Source: Bosea sp. ANAM02 (GTDB taxonomy: Bacteria; Pseudomonadota; Alphaproteobacteria; Rhizobiales; Beijerinckiaceae). Taken from it: a DNA stretch of 64,000 nt. Below the pieces are notes generated by a model, which worked only from the letters and a program-made list of their open reading frames with translations, was not told the origin of the DNA and searched no databases. Made by a program: the position numbers and the translations under genes. The stretch is taken from the NCBI RefSeq assembly GCF_011764485.1, contig NZ_AP022848.1, positions 3,996,001-4,060,000 of the forward strand, read 5' to 3'. Each line of letters begins with the position of its first letter. Within the stretch, counting starts at the first letter, position 1. Shown piece after piece: positions 36,366 to 47,645 of this stretch.

Positions 36366-36984
36366 AAGCGGCGGCGAGACCGCCGTGCTTCTCGATGAAG
36401 GCGACGATCTCCTCCACGCCCATGAGCCGGTTCAGGTCGGAGAAGACGAAGGGCCGCCCGGGGCGCTGCTTTTCCGTGTCCGCGCGCATCACCTCGAGAT
36501 TGGCGCCGACATAGGGCGCAAGATCGATCTTGTTGATGATCAGCAGGTCCGAGCGGGTGATGCCAGGCCCGCCCTTGCGCGGAATCTTCTCGCCGCCGGC
36601 GACGTCGATGACATAGAGTGTGATGTCGGCGAGATCGGGCGAGAAGGTCGCGGCGAGATTGTCACCGCCGGATTCGATGAAGACGATGTCGAGATCGGGA
36701 AAGCGCCGACGCATTTCGGCGATGGCCGCGAGGTTGATCGAGGCATCCTCTCGGATCGCGGTATGGGGACATCCGCCGGTCTCGACGCCGATGATGCGCT
36801 CTTCCGGCAAAGCCTGCAGCCGGTTCAGGATCAGCTCATCCTCCTTGGTGAAGATGTCGTTGGTGACGACGGCGACCGAATAACGATCGCGCATCGCCTT
36901 GCAGAGCTTCTCGGTGAGCGTGGTCTTGCCGACGCCGACCGGGCCGCCGATGCCGACCCGGAGCGGGCCATGGGAGGATTTCAC
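36364..36984 (-). CDS. ureG: Urease accessory GTPase UreG
   Basis: UreG hydrolyses GTP to drive nickel insertion into urease with UreD, UreF and UreE. The 206-residue protein has the P-loop [13 protein letters not shown], the nickel-site CPH in [29 protein letters not shown], and the NKID guanine motif. The start overlaps ureF by 4 nt. It is the last gene of the ure cluster. Confidence 0.97.
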   Translation of the reverse strand: MKSSHGPLRVGIGGPVGVGKTTLTEKLCKAMRDRYSVAVVTNDIFTKEDELILNRLQALPEERIIGVETGGCPHTAIREDASINLAAIAEMRRRFPDLDIVFIESGGDNLAATFSPDLADITLYVIDVAGGEKIPRKGGPGITRSDLLIINKIDLAPYVGANLEVMRADTEKQRPGRPFVFSDLNRLMGVEEIVAFIEKHGGLAAA

Positions 36985-37640
36985 GAGCGGAACACCCTTG
37001 AATACTGGGTTTCGTGGTTCATCGACAGGATGTCGGCGCGGATGGCGCAGGAACCGAGATCATCGAGCGTCGAGCCGGCGGCGCGTCGGGCGGTGCTCAC
37101 GACGACCGGCTCCAGCGCCGCGAGCGTCGCGACGCCATCGCGCTGGCCGAGCGGCACCAGCCGCACGCAGGCCTGGACGAGATTCGAAGCAAAGGCGTGG
37201 AGATAGGCTGTGAGCGCATCGGCGAGCCCGACACCATGGCATGCTGCGGCCGCGCCGACGGCCACGGGATAGGCCACCGCCCCCTCCCCGCTTGCCGGCT
37301 CCCCGCTCCAAGCGGCTATCGCATCGACGAAAGCGCTGCCTTGCAGGGTCGTTTCCATATGGCGCTCGCGCGAGCCGGACATCGCCTCGGCCAGTTCCGC
37401 GACGTTTGCAACGTCCTCGCCGGCACCGCTACGGCGCCAGGCCTCTGCCAGCAAGACCGCGTCATTCCAGGCGGAGCCTCGTTCCAGAAGAACCTCCAGC
37501 CACGCGAGCAGGCTCTGCCGATCCCGGATCAACCCATCATGGATCGCCCGCTCCAGCCCATGGCTATAGGCGAATGCCCCGACCGGAAAAGCCGGAGAGA
37601 GCCATGTCATCAGGCGGGCGAGCGCGACGGGCTCAGTCAT
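36981..37640 (-). CDS. ureF: Urease accessory protein UreF
   Basis: UreF acts with UreD as the scaffold and fidelity factor in urease activation. The 219-residue product has [18 protein letters not shown] at the N-terminus and [16 protein letters not shown] near the C-terminus. ATG 37640 overlaps the ureE stop by 8 nt. A longer start would lie inside the His-rich tail codons of ureE and is unlikely. Confidence 0.94.
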   Translation of the reverse strand: MTEPVALARLMTWLSPAFPVGAFAYSHGLERAIHDGLIRDRQSLLAWLEVLLERGSAWNDAVLLAEAWRRSGAGEDVANVAELAEAMSGSRERHMETTLQGSAFVDAIAAWSGEPASGEGAVAYPVAVGAAAACHGVGLADALTAYLHAFASNLVQACVRLVPLGQRDGVATLAALEPVVVSTARRAAGSTLDDLGSCAIRADILSMNHETQYSRVFRS

Positions 37641-38109
37641 GATGGTGGTGATGGCCGTGGGCGTGGCTGTGGCCATGGTCATGCCCTTGGGCGTGATAGG
37701 CGCCGTGGACCGGCTGGAAGCACGCGACGACCTCGCGGACGGAGGCGCCGAGCCCTTCCAGCATGGCGCGGATGATGTGGTCGCGCTGGATCAGGATGCG
37801 GCTTTCGTCGATCTGCGCCGGCAGATGACGGTTGCCGAGATGCCAGGCGAGATGGCGCAGGGGGCATGCCGGGCCAGAAAGCACCTCGTAGAGCTCCTCC
37901 TGCGCCGCGACGATCGCGACGGCGCGGCCATCCTCCAGCACGAGCCGATCGCCATCGGCGAAGAGCACCGGCTCGGGCAGATCGACCATGATCTCCTCGC
38001 CCTGGTCGGTGGTCACCAGCTTGCGGCGCAGATGGCGGGCGGCGTGATCAAGCCGGATCGTGCCGGCGGGCTCGCCGCCGCCGTGACTATGGGAAATGGC
38101 GCGGAGCAT
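37633..38109 (-). CDS. ureE: Urease accessory nickel metallochaperone UreE
   Basis: UreE delivers nickel to the urease apoprotein complex. The 158-residue protein has the UreE N-terminal beta domain and the C-terminal metal-binding domain ([14 protein letters not shown]). It ends in a His-rich tail, [19 protein letters not shown], able to store several nickel ions. It lies between ureC (8 bp upstream) and ureF (overlapping). Confidence 0.95.
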   Translation of the reverse strand: MLRAISHSHGGGEPAGTIRLDHAARHLRRKLVTTDQGEEIMVDLPEPVLFADGDRLVLEDGRAVAIVAAQEELYEVLSGPACPLRHLAWHLGNRHLPAQIDESRILIQRDHIIRAMLEGLGASVREVVACFQPVHGAYHAQGHDHGHSHAHGHHHHHD

Positions 38110-38117
38110 GACAGGCC

Positions 38118-39830
38118 TCAGAACAGGAAATAGCGCTGCGCCATCGGCAGCACGGTCGCGGGTTCGCAGGTCAGGAGCTCGCCATCGGCGCGGACCTCGT
38201 AGGTCTCGGGATCGACCTCCATATGCGGCGTCGCATCGTTCAGGACCATCGAGGCCTTGGAGATGCCGCCGCGCGTGTTCTCGACCGCGAGCATGCCCTT
38301 GGCGACGCCCAGCCGCTCTTGCAGGCCGCCGGCGATCGCCGCCCGGCTGACGAAGGTGACCGAGGAGACGGCCGGGGCGCGGCCCATGGCGCCGAACATC
38401 GGCCGGTAATGCATCGGCTGCGGCGTCGGGATCGAGGCGTTGGGATCGCCCATCGGCGCGGCCGCGATCATGCCACCGACCAGGACCATGTCCGGTTTCA
38501 CGCCGAAGAAGGCGGGGTTCCAGAGAACGAGATCCGCGCGCTTGCCGACCTCCACCGAGCCGACATGTTTCGACAGGCCCTGCGCGATGGCGGGATTGAT
38601 CGTGTATTTCGCGATGTAGCGGCGCACGCGCAGATTGTCGTTGTCGCCGGTCTCAGCCGACAGGCGCCCGCGCTGGACCTTCATCTTATGCGCAGTCTGC
38701 CAGGTGCGGATCGGGACCTCGCCGACGCGGCCCATGGCCTGGCTGTCGGAGGAGATGATCGAGAAGGCGCCGATATCGTGCAGGATGTCCTCGGCCGCGA
38801 TGGTCTCCTTGCGGATGCGGCTCTCGGCGAAGGCGATGTCCTCGGGGATCGACGGCGACAGGTGATGGCAGACCATCAGCATGTCGAGATGCTCGGCGAT
38901 GGTGTTCTGCGTATAGGGCCGCGTCGGGTTGGTCGAGGACGGGATGACGTTCGCGAGGCCGCAGACCTTGATGATGTCGGGCGCATGGCCGCCGCCGGCG
39001 CCTTCCGTGTGGAAGGCATGGATGGTGCGGCCCTTGAAGGCTGCGACCGTATCCTCGACGAAGCCGCTCTCGTTCAGCGTATCCGTGTGGATCATCACCT
39101 GAACGTCATGGTCGTCGGCCACGGCAAGGCAGTTGTCGATCGCGGCCGGCGTCGTGCCCCAGTCCTCATGCAGCTTCAGCGCGCAGGCGCCACCCTCGAT
39201 CATCTCGATCAGCGCGGCCGGCTGCGAGGCATTGCCCTTGCCGGAGAGGCCGAGATTGATCGGCACGGCATCGAAGGACTGGATCATCCGGCCGAGATGC
39301 CAGGGGCCGGGCGTGCAGGTCGTCGCCAACGTGCCATGGGCCGGGCCGGTGCCGCCGCCGAGCATGGTGGTGACGCCGGACATCAGCGCCTCCTCGATCT
39401 GCTGCGGGCAGATGAAATGGATATGGGCATCGATGCCACCCGCGGTGAGGATCTTGCCTTCGCCCGCGATCGCCTCGGTGCCGGGGCCGATGACGATGGT
39501 GACGCCGGATTGCGTATCCGGATTGCCGGCCTTGCCGATGGCCACGATCCGACCGTCCTTGAGGCCGACATCCGCTTTCACGATGCCCCAGTGGTCGACG
39601 ATCAGCGCGTTGGTGATGACGGTGTCGACCGCACCCTCGGCACGGCTCGCCTGGCTCTGACCCATGCCGTCGCGGATGACCTTGCCGCCGCCGAACTTCA
39701 CCTCCTCGCCATAGACGGTGAAATCCTTCTCGACCTCGATGATGAGGTCGGTATCGGCGAGACGGACCCGGTCGCCGACCGTGGGTCCGTACATCTGCGC
39801 GTAAGCCGCGTGGGAGAGCTTGGCCGGCAT
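38118..39830 (-). CDS. ureC: Urease alpha subunit UreC
   Basis: This is the catalytic subunit of urease, which hydrolyses urea to ammonia and carbamate with two nickel ions. At 570 residues it is full length. [14 protein letters not shown] gives the first metal histidines, ALKLHEDWG the lysine that is carbamylated to bridge the nickels, [12 protein letters not shown] the later ligands, and [10 protein letters not shown] the flap region with the mobile His. It adjoins ureB with the stop and start sharing one base. Confidence 0.98.
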   Translation of the reverse strand: MPAKLSHAAYAQMYGPTVGDRVRLADTDLIIEVEKDFTVYGEEVKFGGGKVIRDGMGQSQASRAEGAVDTVITNALIVDHWGIVKADVGLKDGRIVAIGKAGNPDTQSGVTIVIGPGTEAIAGEGKILTAGGIDAHIHFICPQQIEEALMSGVTTMLGGGTGPAHGTLATTCTPGPWHLGRMIQSFDAVPINLGLSGKGNASQPAALIEMIEGGACALKLHEDWGTTPAAIDNCLAVADDHDVQVMIHTDTLNESGFVEDTVAAFKGRTIHAFHTEGAGGGHAPDIIKVCGLANVIPSSTNPTRPYTQNTIAEHLDMLMVCHHLSPSIPEDIAFAESRIRKETIAAEDILHDIGAFSIISSDSQAMGRVGEVPIRTWQTAHKMKVQRGRLSAETGDNDNLRVRRYIAKYTINPAIAQGLSKHVGSVEVGKRADLVLWNPAFFGVKPDMVLVGGMIAAAPMGDPNASIPTPQPMHYRPMFGAMGRAPAVSSVTFVSRAAIAGGLQERLGVAKGMLAVENTRGGISKASMVLNDATPHMEVDPETYEVRADGELLTCEPATVLPMAQRYFLF

Positions 39831-40135
39831 CAGAGTTTCCCCATCACCTTCTGCTGGAAGCCATAGACGGCGCGACCGCCGCCGAACGGTACGAGGCGGA
39901 CCTCGCGCTGCTGGCCGGGCTCGAAGCGCACGGCGGTGCCGGCGGCGATGTCGAGCCGCATGCCGCGGGCGGCGGCGCGGTCGAAATCGAGCGACTGGTT
40001 GGTCTCGAAGAAATGGTAGTGCGAGCCGACCTGGATCGGCCGGTCCCCGGTATTGGCGACGAGCACGACGACCGACGTCGCCCCTTCGTTGAGGGTGATG
40101 TCGCCTGCGGCGGGAAAGACCTCTCCGGGGATCAT
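39830..40135 (-). CDS. ureB: Urease beta subunit UreB
   Basis: This structural subunit of the UreABC trimer of heterotrimers has 101 residues: MIPGEV at the N-terminus, [19 protein letters not shown] and [24 protein letters not shown], the family core. It is separated from ureA by ureJ, whose stop lies 4 bp upstream. Confidence 0.97.
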   Translation of the reverse strand: MIPGEVFPAAGDITLNEGATSVVVLVANTGDRPIQVGSHYHFFETNQSLDFDRAAARGMRLDIAAGTAVRFEPGQQREVRLVPFGGGRAVYGFQQKVMGKL

Positions 40136-40139
40136 CGGC

Positions 40140-40721
40140 TCAGGCTCCCGAGACCAGCCAGAGCCCGCCGAGCGCGGTCAGCCCGCCGGCAATGCGCGCC
40201 GCGATCCGGCCACGATGCGAGAGCGCGTTGCCGGCGAGGCCAATGCCGAGGCCGAGCGCGTGCAGCAGCGCCGTCGCCAGCGTGAAGCCGACCATGAAGG
40301 ACAGGCTCGTCGCCTCGCCCATTTCGCCGCCATGGGCATGGCCATGGAACAGCGCGAAGAAGCCAACGATCGCGGCGCCGACCGCCACGGGGACCTGCAA
40401 GGCGACCAGTGCCAGCAGGCCGAGCACCACGACGGAGGCCGCGATCGTCGGCTCGACGAAAGGCAGGCCGATGCCGGCGAGCGCCGCGACAAAGCCGAGC
40501 ATCATCGTGACGATGAAGGCCGTGGGGATCATCCAGATCGCACGCCCGCCGACGAGGAAGGCCCAAAGACCGACGCCGACCATCGCCAGGATATGGTCCG
40601 CGCCGAAAAGCGGATGCGAGAAGCCGGCGGCAAAGGAGCCGTGCTCGGCCGGGTTGAGATGCGCGAGAGCCGGGCTCGCGGCACCGACGCTCAGGATCAG
40701 GGCGATCGACAGTCTCTTCAT
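40140..40721 (-). CDS. ureJ: HupE/UreJ family membrane protein
   Basis: This is a likely nickel or accessory transporter of the urease cluster. The 193-residue product has a signal-like first helix ([20 protein letters not shown]), the HupE signature [19 protein letters not shown] and a second His motif HGHAHGGEM, with about six or seven membrane spans. ATG 40721 has GGAGG five bases upstream. It is inserted between ureA and ureB. Confidence 0.92.
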   Translation of the reverse strand: MKRLSIALILSVGAASPALAHLNPAEHGSFAAGFSHPLFGADHILAMVGVGLWAFLVGGRAIWMIPTAFIVTMMLGFVAALAGIGLPFVEPTIAASVVVLGLLALVALQVPVAVGAAIVGFFALFHGHAHGGEMGEATSLSFMVGFTLATALLHALGLGIGLAGNALSHRGRIAARIAGGLTALGGLWLVSGA

Positions 40722-40735
40722 GGCAGCCTCCGGCT

Positions 40736-41038
40736 TCAACGGATCGGTTCGTGGACGGTGACGAGCTTGGTGCCGTCCGGAAAGGTGGCCTCGACCTGCA
40801 CGTCGTGGATCATCTCGGCGACGCCCTCCATGACCTGCGCGCGCGAGACGACATGGGCGCCGGCCTCCATCAGATCGGCGACGCTGCGGCCGTCGCGCGC
40901 GCCTTCGACGACGAAATCGCTGATGAGGGCGATGGCCTCGGGATGGTTGAGCTTCACGCCGCGCTCGAGACGGCGCCGGGCGACCATGGCCGCCATGGAG
41001 ATCAGGAGCTTGTCCTTCTCGCGCGGTGTCAGGTTCAT
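40736..41038 (-). CDS. ureA: Urease gamma subunit UreA
   Basis: The smallest urease subunit, 100 residues, begins [20 protein letters not shown], followed by [17 protein letters not shown] and [21 protein letters not shown]. It follows ureD by 11 bp. Confidence 0.97.
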   Translation of the reverse strand: MNLTPREKDKLLISMAAMVARRRLERGVKLNHPEAIALISDFVVEGARDGRSVADLMEAGAHVVSRAQVMEGVAEMIHDVQVEATFPDGTKLVTVHEPIR

Positions 41039-41049
41039 GCAGTCAGTCC

Positions 41050-41886
41050 CTAGAGTTGCCAGACCTTGGGCAGCGGCCGGCCACCCATGAGAAGCGTGAG
41101 CAGCGGCTCCAGACGCCGCCTAAGCGCGAGCCCGGTCCCCTCGACCAGCCGCGCCAGAAACTTGCCGTTCCAGGTGCTGGCGCCACCGTCCGGCCCGATG
41201 ATCGACCGGGCCGCGTCCAGAAAGCGCTCCGGTGCCGCGCCGGTGAAGAGCACGGTTGCCACGGCCCCGCAGCCGGCCATGGCGGGCTGCGGCGCGAGCC
41301 GGGCGGCGATATCGCCCTCGACGCGCAGGTCGTCGGCAAAGAGCAGCCGACCGCCGCGCCGGATGCGCCAGCGATCGTGCAGATGACCATTGCGCAGGGT
41401 CTCGCCCATCGCCTGCCGGCCGAACAGCACCGCCTCGACCGCGACCAGTTCGGCATCCTGGGCAAGATCGACATCGAGAGAACGGGACAGGCGACCGCCA
41501 TCGAACAGGATCGTCTCCTGTGGCAGCCAGGCCAGCCGGGCGCCGGCCGCAAGCCGCAGGCGATTGGTCACGACGGCATCAGTTCCCGTCGAGCGATAGA
41601 CGCGCTCGCAGGCCTGGGTGGTGAGGCAGGCCTCGGCGTTCTCGGCCAGATCGACTTCCGTGCCGAAGCGGTCGCCGCCGGTCAGACCGCCGGCGGTGTT
41701 GATGAGGATCGCCTGCGGGGCTTCATCGCCAAGCGGGCGCGGAAAACGCAATTTCGCGCAGCCTTCCTGAAAAAGCCGGTCGAGGCAGGTGCGGTCGTCG
41801 CGCCTGCGGAAGCTCACGCTCGCCCGTCCTTGGGCGCGCTGCATCCGCGCCGTCACGGAGTTCTGGAGATCGTCAATCGCCAGCAT
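41050..41886 (-). CDS. ureD: Urease accessory protein UreD
   Basis: UreD (UreH) binds apo-urease and, with UreF and UreG, forms the activation complex. The 278-residue protein shows the family pattern [46 protein letters not shown] and [13 protein letters not shown]. It is first of the ure genes, 47 bp after urtE. Confidence 0.93.
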   Translation of the reverse strand: MLAIDDLQNSVTARMQRAQGRASVSFRRRDDRTCLDRLFQEGCAKLRFPRPLGDEAPQAILINTAGGLTGGDRFGTEVDLAENAEACLTTQACERVYRSTGTDAVVTNRLRLAAGARLAWLPQETILFDGGRLSRSLDVDLAQDAELVAVEAVLFGRQAMGETLRNGHLHDRWRIRRGGRLLFADDLRVEGDIAARLAPQPAMAGCGAVATVLFTGAAPERFLDAARSIIGPDGGASTWNGKFLARLVEGTGLALRRRLEPLLTLLMGGRPLPKVWQL

Positions 41887-41933
41887 CGTCAGGGCCGATT
41901 CCCAGGCGGCAGGGCTTCCAGAAGACGCTGCAT

Positions 41934-42629
41934 CTAGACCTGAATCAAGCGCTGGACCTGCGCGCCGTCGAGTTCGCCCATCGGACCGGACAGCACGACC
42001 TCGCCGCGGTCCATCACGAACATCGTGTCGGCGAGATCGCGGGCGAAGTCGAAATACTGCTCGACCAGCACGATGGCCATGCCACCTTTCTGACGCAGGT
42101 AGTCGATGGCGCGGCCGATATCCTTGATGATCGAGGGCTGGATACCCTCGGTCGGCTCGTCCAGCACCAGCAGCCTGGGTCGGGTCACCAGCGCCCGCGC
42201 GATCGCGAGCTGCTGCTGCTGGCCACCCGAGAGGTCTCCGCCGCGCCGGCCCAGCATGGTCTTCAGCACGGGGAAGAGGTCGAAGAGCTCATCCGGGACG
42301 AAGCGCTCGCGGCGCTTCAGCGGCGCAAAGCCGGTCTCCAGATTCTCCTTCACCGTCAGCAGCGGAAAGATTTCCCGCCCCTGCGGCACATAGGCGATGC
42401 CGGCCCGCGCACGATCCTCGCTGCGCAGGGCCGAGATATCGTCGCCATCGAGGCGGATATGGCCCCCGGAAATCGGCTGATGGCCGACGATGGCGCGCAT
42501 CAGCGAGGTCTTGCCGACACCATTGCGCCCCATCACGCAGGTGACCTTGCCGGTCTCGGCCATGACGGAGACGCGCCGAAGCGCCTGGGCGGCCCCGTAA
42601 TGCAGATCGATGGCGTCGACGGTCAGCAT
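41934..42629 (-). CDS. urtE: Urea ABC transporter ATP-binding protein UrtE
   Basis: This is one of two ATPases of the high-affinity urea importer. The 231-residue protein has Walker A MGRNGVGKTS, Q-loop YVPQGREIFPLLTV, LSGGQQQQLAIARAL and LLVLDEPTEGIQPSI. It is LivF-like, and the urt and ure context identifies it. ATG 42629 lies 4 bp after urtD. Confidence 0.94.
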   Translation of the reverse strand: MLTVDAIDLHYGAAQALRRVSVMAETGKVTCVMGRNGVGKTSLMRAIVGHQPISGGHIRLDGDDISALRSEDRARAGIAYVPQGREIFPLLTVKENLETGFAPLKRRERFVPDELFDLFPVLKTMLGRRGGDLSGGQQQQLAIARALVTRPRLLVLDEPTEGIQPSIIKDIGRAIDYLRQKGGMAIVLVEQYFDFARDLADTMFVMDRGEVVLSGPMGELDGAQVQRLIQV

Positions 42630-42633
42630 CTGA

Positions 42634-43398
<765 letters not shown>

Positions 43399-43403
43399 CG
43401 CGA

Positions 43404-44543
43404 TCACTCCGCCGGGGCCGGCTCGGCGGCCGGGGTGCCGTCCGGCTTGCGGCGGCGCGTCCACAATGCCTCGGCGGTGCCGAGGATACCCTTCGGCAGG
43501 AAAAGCGTGACGACGACGAAGAGCCCGCCGAGCGCGAAGAGCCAGTACGGCGCCATGAAGCCGGAGGTGAACAGCGTCTTGGCCCAGTTGACCACGACGG
43601 CGCCGAGCGCCGCGCCAACCAGCGTGCCACGCCCGCCGACCGCGACCCAGATCACGGTCTCGATCGAGTTGGCCGGGGCGAATTCGCTGGGGTTGATGAT
43701 GCCGACCTGCGGCACGTAGAGCGCCCCGGCCACCCCCGCCATGCAGGCCGAGACGGTGAAGACGAAGAGTTTGAAGCGATCGACCCGGTAGCCGAGGAAG
43801 CGGGTGCGAGACTCCGCGTCGCGGATCGCGATCACGACCTTGCCGAGCTTCGAGGCGACGATGCCGCGCGCGATTAGGAAACCCGCCGCCAGCATGACGC
43901 AGGTCATCGAGAACAGCGCCGCGCGCGTCGTCTGCGCCTGGATGTTGAAGCCGAGGATGTCCTTGAAATCGGTCAGGCCGTTATTGCCGCCGAAGCCCAT
44001 GTCGTTACGGAAGAAGGCGAGCAACAGCGCATAGGTCAGCGCCTGCGTGATGATCGAGAGATAGACGCCGGTGACGCGCGAGCGGAAGGCGAACCAGCCG
44101 AAGACGAAGGCGAGCAGGCCCGGCACCGCGAGCACCATCAGCATGGCGAAGGGGAAGGAGGAGAAGCCCCACCAGTACCAGGGCAGTTCCTGCCAGTTCA
44201 GGAAGACCATGAAATCCGGCAGGATCGGGTTGCCATAGACGCCGCGCGAGCCGATCTGGCGCATCAGGTACATGCCCATGGCGTATCCGCCAAGCGCGAA
44301 GAAGGCGCCGTGGCCGAGGCTCAGGATGCCGCAATAGCCCCAGACGAGGTCGAGAGAGACCGCGAGCAGCGCGTAGCAGAGATATTTGCCCCAGAGCGAC
44401 ATGGTCGAGGTCGGGACGTGGAAGGGAGAGGAGGCCGGCAGGAGCAGGTTCGAGAGCGGCACCAGCACGGCCAGGCCGAGCAGGATCGCGAGGAAGATGC
44501 CGCCGCGCCGGTCCATGTTCTGGAGAAGGAAGCGTGTGATCAT
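43404..44543 (-). CDS. urtC: Urea ABC transporter permease UrtC
   Basis: This LivM-like membrane subunit of the urea importer has 379 residues, about nine or ten hydrophobic segments, and the conserved DLVWGYCGILSLGHGAFFALGGYAMG and GVYLSIITQAL stretches. ATG 44543 overlaps the urtB stop (ATGA). An Arg/Pro-rich C-terminal tail follows the last span. Confidence 0.94.
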   Translation of the reverse strand: MITRFLLQNMDRRGGIFLAILLGLAVLVPLSNLLLPASSPFHVPTSTMSLWGKYLCYALLAVSLDLVWGYCGILSLGHGAFFALGGYAMGMYLMRQIGSRGVYGNPILPDFMVFLNWQELPWYWWGFSSFPFAMLMVLAVPGLLAFVFGWFAFRSRVTGVYLSIITQALTYALLLAFFRNDMGFGGNNGLTDFKDILGFNIQAQTTRAALFSMTCVMLAAGFLIARGIVASKLGKVVIAIRDAESRTRFLGYRVDRFKLFVFTVSACMAGVAGALYVPQVGIINPSEFAPANSIETVIWVAVGGRGTLVGAALGAVVVNWAKTLFTSGFMAPYWLFALGGLFVVVTLFLPKGILGTAEALWTRRRKPDGTPAAEPAPAE

Positions 44544-46141
44544 GCTTCCACCGCCCGGCCCTTGAGCGCGAACAGGCCACGCGGGCGCTTCTGGATGAAG
44601 AGGATGATGCAGACGAGCAGCGCGATCTTGCCGAGCACGGCGCCGGCATAGGGTTCGAGCAGCTTGTTGGCGACTCCGAGCGTCATCGCGCCCACCAGCG
44701 TGCCCCACAAATTGCCGACGCCGCCGAAGACCACGACCATGAATGAGTCGATGATGTAGCTCTGGCCGAGATTGGGGCTGACATTGTCGATCTGCGAGAG
44801 CGCGACGCCGGCGAGCCCCGCCACGCCCGAACCGAGCCCGAAGGTCAGCGCGTCGATCCGGCCGGTGCGGATGCCCATGGCCGAGGCCATGCGCCGGTTC
44901 TGGGTGACGGCGCGCATCTGCAGGCCCATCGGCGTGAGCTTCAGGATGGCGAGCAGCGCAGCGAAGACCAGCGCGGCGAAAACGATGATCCAGAGCCGGT
45001 TATAGGTGATCGCCAGACCGCCAAGCTCGAAGGCGCCCGACATGAAGGAGGGCGCGCCGACCTCCCGATTGGTCGGGCCGAAGGCGGTGCGCACCGCCTG
45101 CTGCAGGATCAGGCTGATGCCCCAGGTGGCGAGCAGCGTCTCCAGCGGGCGCCCGTAGAGGAAACGGATCACGCCGCGCTCGATCGCGATGCCGACCGCG
45201 CCGGCGACGACGAAGGCGGCCGGCAAGGCGATCGCCAGCGACCAGTCGAACAGCCAGGGCGCGTTGGTGCGGATCAGCTCCTGCACCACGAAAGTCGTGT
45301 AGGCACCGAGCATCACCATCTCGCCATGGGCCATGTTGATGACGCCCATGACGCCGAAGGTGATCGCGAGCCCGATGGCGGCGAGCAGTAGAACAGAGCC
45401 GAGCGAAAGTCCGTACCAGAGGTTCTGAGCAGCGGCCCAGAGCTTCAACCGGCCTTCGATGGCGGTGATCGCCTTGGCCTGCGCTTCCTTCAGCGCCGGC
45501 GTTACGTCGCCCGGCAGCGCGCGCAGCGTCGCGAGAGCATCCTGATCGGCCCGCTCGCGCAACACCTCGATCGCAGCGAGCCGATCCAGCGATGGCGTGT
45601 CCGGCTTTGCGATCAGGATCGCGGCCTGGGCCTGACGCAGGGCGGCGAGAGCCGTAGAATCGGTTTCCTTGCCGATGGCGGCCTCGACGATCGGGAGCAG
45701 GCCGGCGTCGCGCGACTTGAACACGGCCTCGGCAGACGCCACCCGCCTTGCCGGATCGGGGTTGAGCAGCCCAAGCCCGCCGAGCGCGGCCTGCACTGCA
45801 CGGCGCACCGCATTGTTCAGGCGAACGGGCTTCATGTCGGCGGGGAGGGCCGCGAGCGCGGCGCCCGTCTTCGCATCGACGAAGCCTCCGGCAGCCGTCT
45901 TCACTGCGACACCGCCTGGGCCGGCCAGCAGGCGCCCGTCGCTCAGGGACTCGACGATCAGCGCCGCATTCGGATGGGCCGTCGCCACGAGGATCTCGAT
46001 CGCACGGGAGGTGTCGGAATAGCTGTCCGCCGCCAGCCGCGTGAAAGCTTCGTCAGCCGTCTGCGCGACGGACGCGACCGAAGCCGCGACCAGAGCGACG
46101 AGGATGACGAGCGCGTGCTTCAGGCGGTGGAAAACGGACAT
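44540..46141 (-). CDS. urtB: Urea ABC transporter permease UrtB
   Basis: This LivH-like membrane subunit of the urea importer has 533 residues. It carries the long N-terminal extension usual for UrtB: a signal-like helix (about 1-25), then roughly 200 residues of Ala/Leu-rich helical repeats probably outside the membrane. The permease part starts near LWYGLSLGSVLLLAAIGLAI and includes GVMGVINMAHGEMVMLGAY and GSGVAGLAGVAL. Confidence 0.94.
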   Translation of the reverse strand: MSVFHRLKHALVILVALVAASVASVAQTADEAFTRLAADSYSDTSRAIEILVATAHPNAALIVESLSDGRLLAGPGGVAVKTAAGGFVDAKTGAALAALPADMKPVRLNNAVRRAVQAALGGLGLLNPDPARRVASAEAVFKSRDAGLLPIVEAAIGKETDSTALAALRQAQAAILIAKPDTPSLDRLAAIEVLRERADQDALATLRALPGDVTPALKEAQAKAITAIEGRLKLWAAAQNLWYGLSLGSVLLLAAIGLAITFGVMGVINMAHGEMVMLGAYTTFVVQELIRTNAPWLFDWSLAIALPAAFVVAGAVGIAIERGVIRFLYGRPLETLLATWGISLILQQAVRTAFGPTNREVGAPSFMSGAFELGGLAITYNRLWIIVFAALVFAALLAILKLTPMGLQMRAVTQNRRMASAMGIRTGRIDALTFGLGSGVAGLAGVALSQIDNVSPNLGQSYIIDSFMVVVFGGVGNLWGTLVGAMTLGVANKLLEPYAGAVLGKIALLVCIILFIQKRPRGLFALKGRAVEA

Positions 46142-46161
46142 CGAGACCAGCTTCCAGTTCC

Positions 46162-46199
46162 AGTCATCCCGGCTCCGCGCTTCGCCCCGGCCGGAATGA
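46162..46199. repeat. Remnant of a GTCATCCCGG/CCGGAATGAC repeat
   Basis: AGTCATCCCGGCTCCGCGCT followed by CGCCCCGGCCGGAATGACG in the urtA-urtB gap looks like the two ends of a palindromic repeat with the middle deleted. Confidence 0.4.
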
Positions 46200-46232
46200 C
46201 GGAGCGAAGGCGAACGATATGAGCAGCGAATG

Positions 46233-46265
46233 AGGGGCGACCGGGATATTTCCCGTGCCGCCCCT
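46233..46265 (-). promoter_or_regulatory. Stem-loop in the urtA-urtB gap
   Basis: On the minus strand AGGGGCG pairs with CGCCCCT, with an inner stem CGGGA/TCCCG and a short loop. It lies 13 bp after the urtA stop. Stem-loops in this place commonly protect binding-protein mRNA and reduce read-through to the membrane genes. Confidence 0.5.
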
Positions 46266-46278
46266 CCCCCTCATGACC

Positions 46279-47568
46279 TCACACGCCGCCGCACTTGCCG
46301 GTCTTGACGTTGAAATTGCCGCATTTCTTCTCGACCCAATCGCCGATCAGGTCCTTCGAGCCATCGAGTTCCTTCGACCAGGCATCGCCGGGAACGAGGC
46401 CCGAAGTCTTCCAGACCACGTCGAACTGGCCGTCATCCTTGATCTCGCCGATGAAGACCGGCTTGGTGATGTGGTGGTTCGGAAGCATCTTCGAGATGCC
46501 GCCTGTCAGGTTCGGCGCCTCGATGCCGGGCAGCGCGTCGATGACCTTGTCCGGATCGGTGGATTTGGCCTTCTCAACCGCCTTCACCCACATGTTGAAG
46601 CCGATGTAGTGCGCTTCCATCGGATCGTTGGTGACGCGCTTCGGGTTCTTGGTGAAAGCCTGCCACTGCTTGATGAAGGCTTCGTTTTCCGGCGTCTTGA
46701 TCGACTGGAAGTAGTTCCACGCGGCGAGATGGCCGACCAGCGGCTTGGTGTCGATGCCGGCAAGCTCTTCCTCGCCGACCGAGAAGGCGACGACCGGGAT
46801 GTCGGTCGCCTTGATGCCCTGGTTGCCGAGTTCCTTGTAGAAGGGCACGTTGGCGTCGCCGTTGATGGTCGAGACCACCGCCGTCTTCTTGCCGGCCGAG
46901 CCGAACTTCTTGATATCGGAGACGATGGTCTGCCAGTCGGAGTGACCGAAAGGCGTGTAGTTGATCATGATGTCCTCGGGCTTCACGCCCTTGGACTTGA
47001 GGTAGGCTTCGAGGATCTTGTTCGTCGTGCGCGGATAGACATAGTCCGTGCCGGCAAGGACCCAGCGCTCGACCTTCTCCTCCTTGGCGAGATAGTCGAC
47101 GGCCGGGATCGCCTGCTGGTTCGGCGCCGCGCCGGTATAGAAGACGTTGCGCTCGCTCTCCTCGCCCTCGTACTGGACGGGGTAGAACAGGATGTTGTTA
47201 AGCTCCTTGAAGACCGGCAGCACCGACTTGCGCGAGACCGAGGTCCAGCAGCCGAAGGTGGCCGCGACCTTGTCCTTGGTGATCAGCTCGCGCGCCTTCT
47301 CGGCGAAGAGCGGCCAGTTCGAGGCGGGATCGACGACGACGGCCTCCAGCTTCTTGCCGAGCAGGCCGCCCTTCTTGTTCTGCTCTTCGATGAGCATGAG
47401 CATGACGTCCTTCAGCGTCGTCTCGGAGATCGCCATCGTGCCCGAGAGCGAATGAAGGATGCCGACCTTGATTGTGTCCTGCTGCGCCACCGCCGGCAGG
47501 CGGGAGGCGCCGAGGAAAGCGGCACCGGCCAGAGCGGTGCCGAGAAATTCGCGACGGTTGCTGTTCAC
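46279..47568 (-). CDS. urtA: Urea ABC transporter substrate-binding protein UrtA
   Basis: This is the periplasmic urea receptor. The 429-residue precursor has a twin-arginine type signal (SNRREFLGTALAGAAFLGAS), then QQDTIKVGILHSLSGTMAISE, NKKGGLLGKKLEAVVVDPAS and FGCWTSVSRKSVLPVF, as in UrtA rather than LivK. GTG 47568 is preferred, with GGGAG six bases upstream; ATG 47574 touches that site. A sigma-54 promoter lies about 70 nt upstream. Confidence 0.95.
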   Translation of the reverse strand: MNSNRREFLGTALAGAAFLGASRLPAVAQQDTIKVGILHSLSGTMAISETTLKDVMLMLIEEQNKKGGLLGKKLEAVVVDPASNWPLFAEKARELITKDKVAATFGCWTSVSRKSVLPVFKELNNILFYPVQYEGEESERNVFYTGAAPNQQAIPAVDYLAKEEKVERWVLAGTDYVYPRTTNKILEAYLKSKGVKPEDIMINYTPFGHSDWQTIVSDIKKFGSAGKKTAVVSTINGDANVPFYKELGNQGIKATDIPVVAFSVGEEELAGIDTKPLVGHLAAWNYFQSIKTPENEAFIKQWQAFTKNPKRVTNDPMEAHYIGFNMWVKAVEKAKSTDPDKVIDALPGIEAPNLTGGISKMLPNHHITKPVFIGEIKDDGQFDVVWKTSGLVPGDAWSKELDGSKDLIGDWVEKKCGNFNVKTGKCGGV

Positions 47569-47645
47569 GGCCATCTCCCGAAGGACAGTTGGTGACGGCG
47601 CCCCCTCGACGCCGACGGGCCGTGCGGCCCATGAACCCCAGCTTC

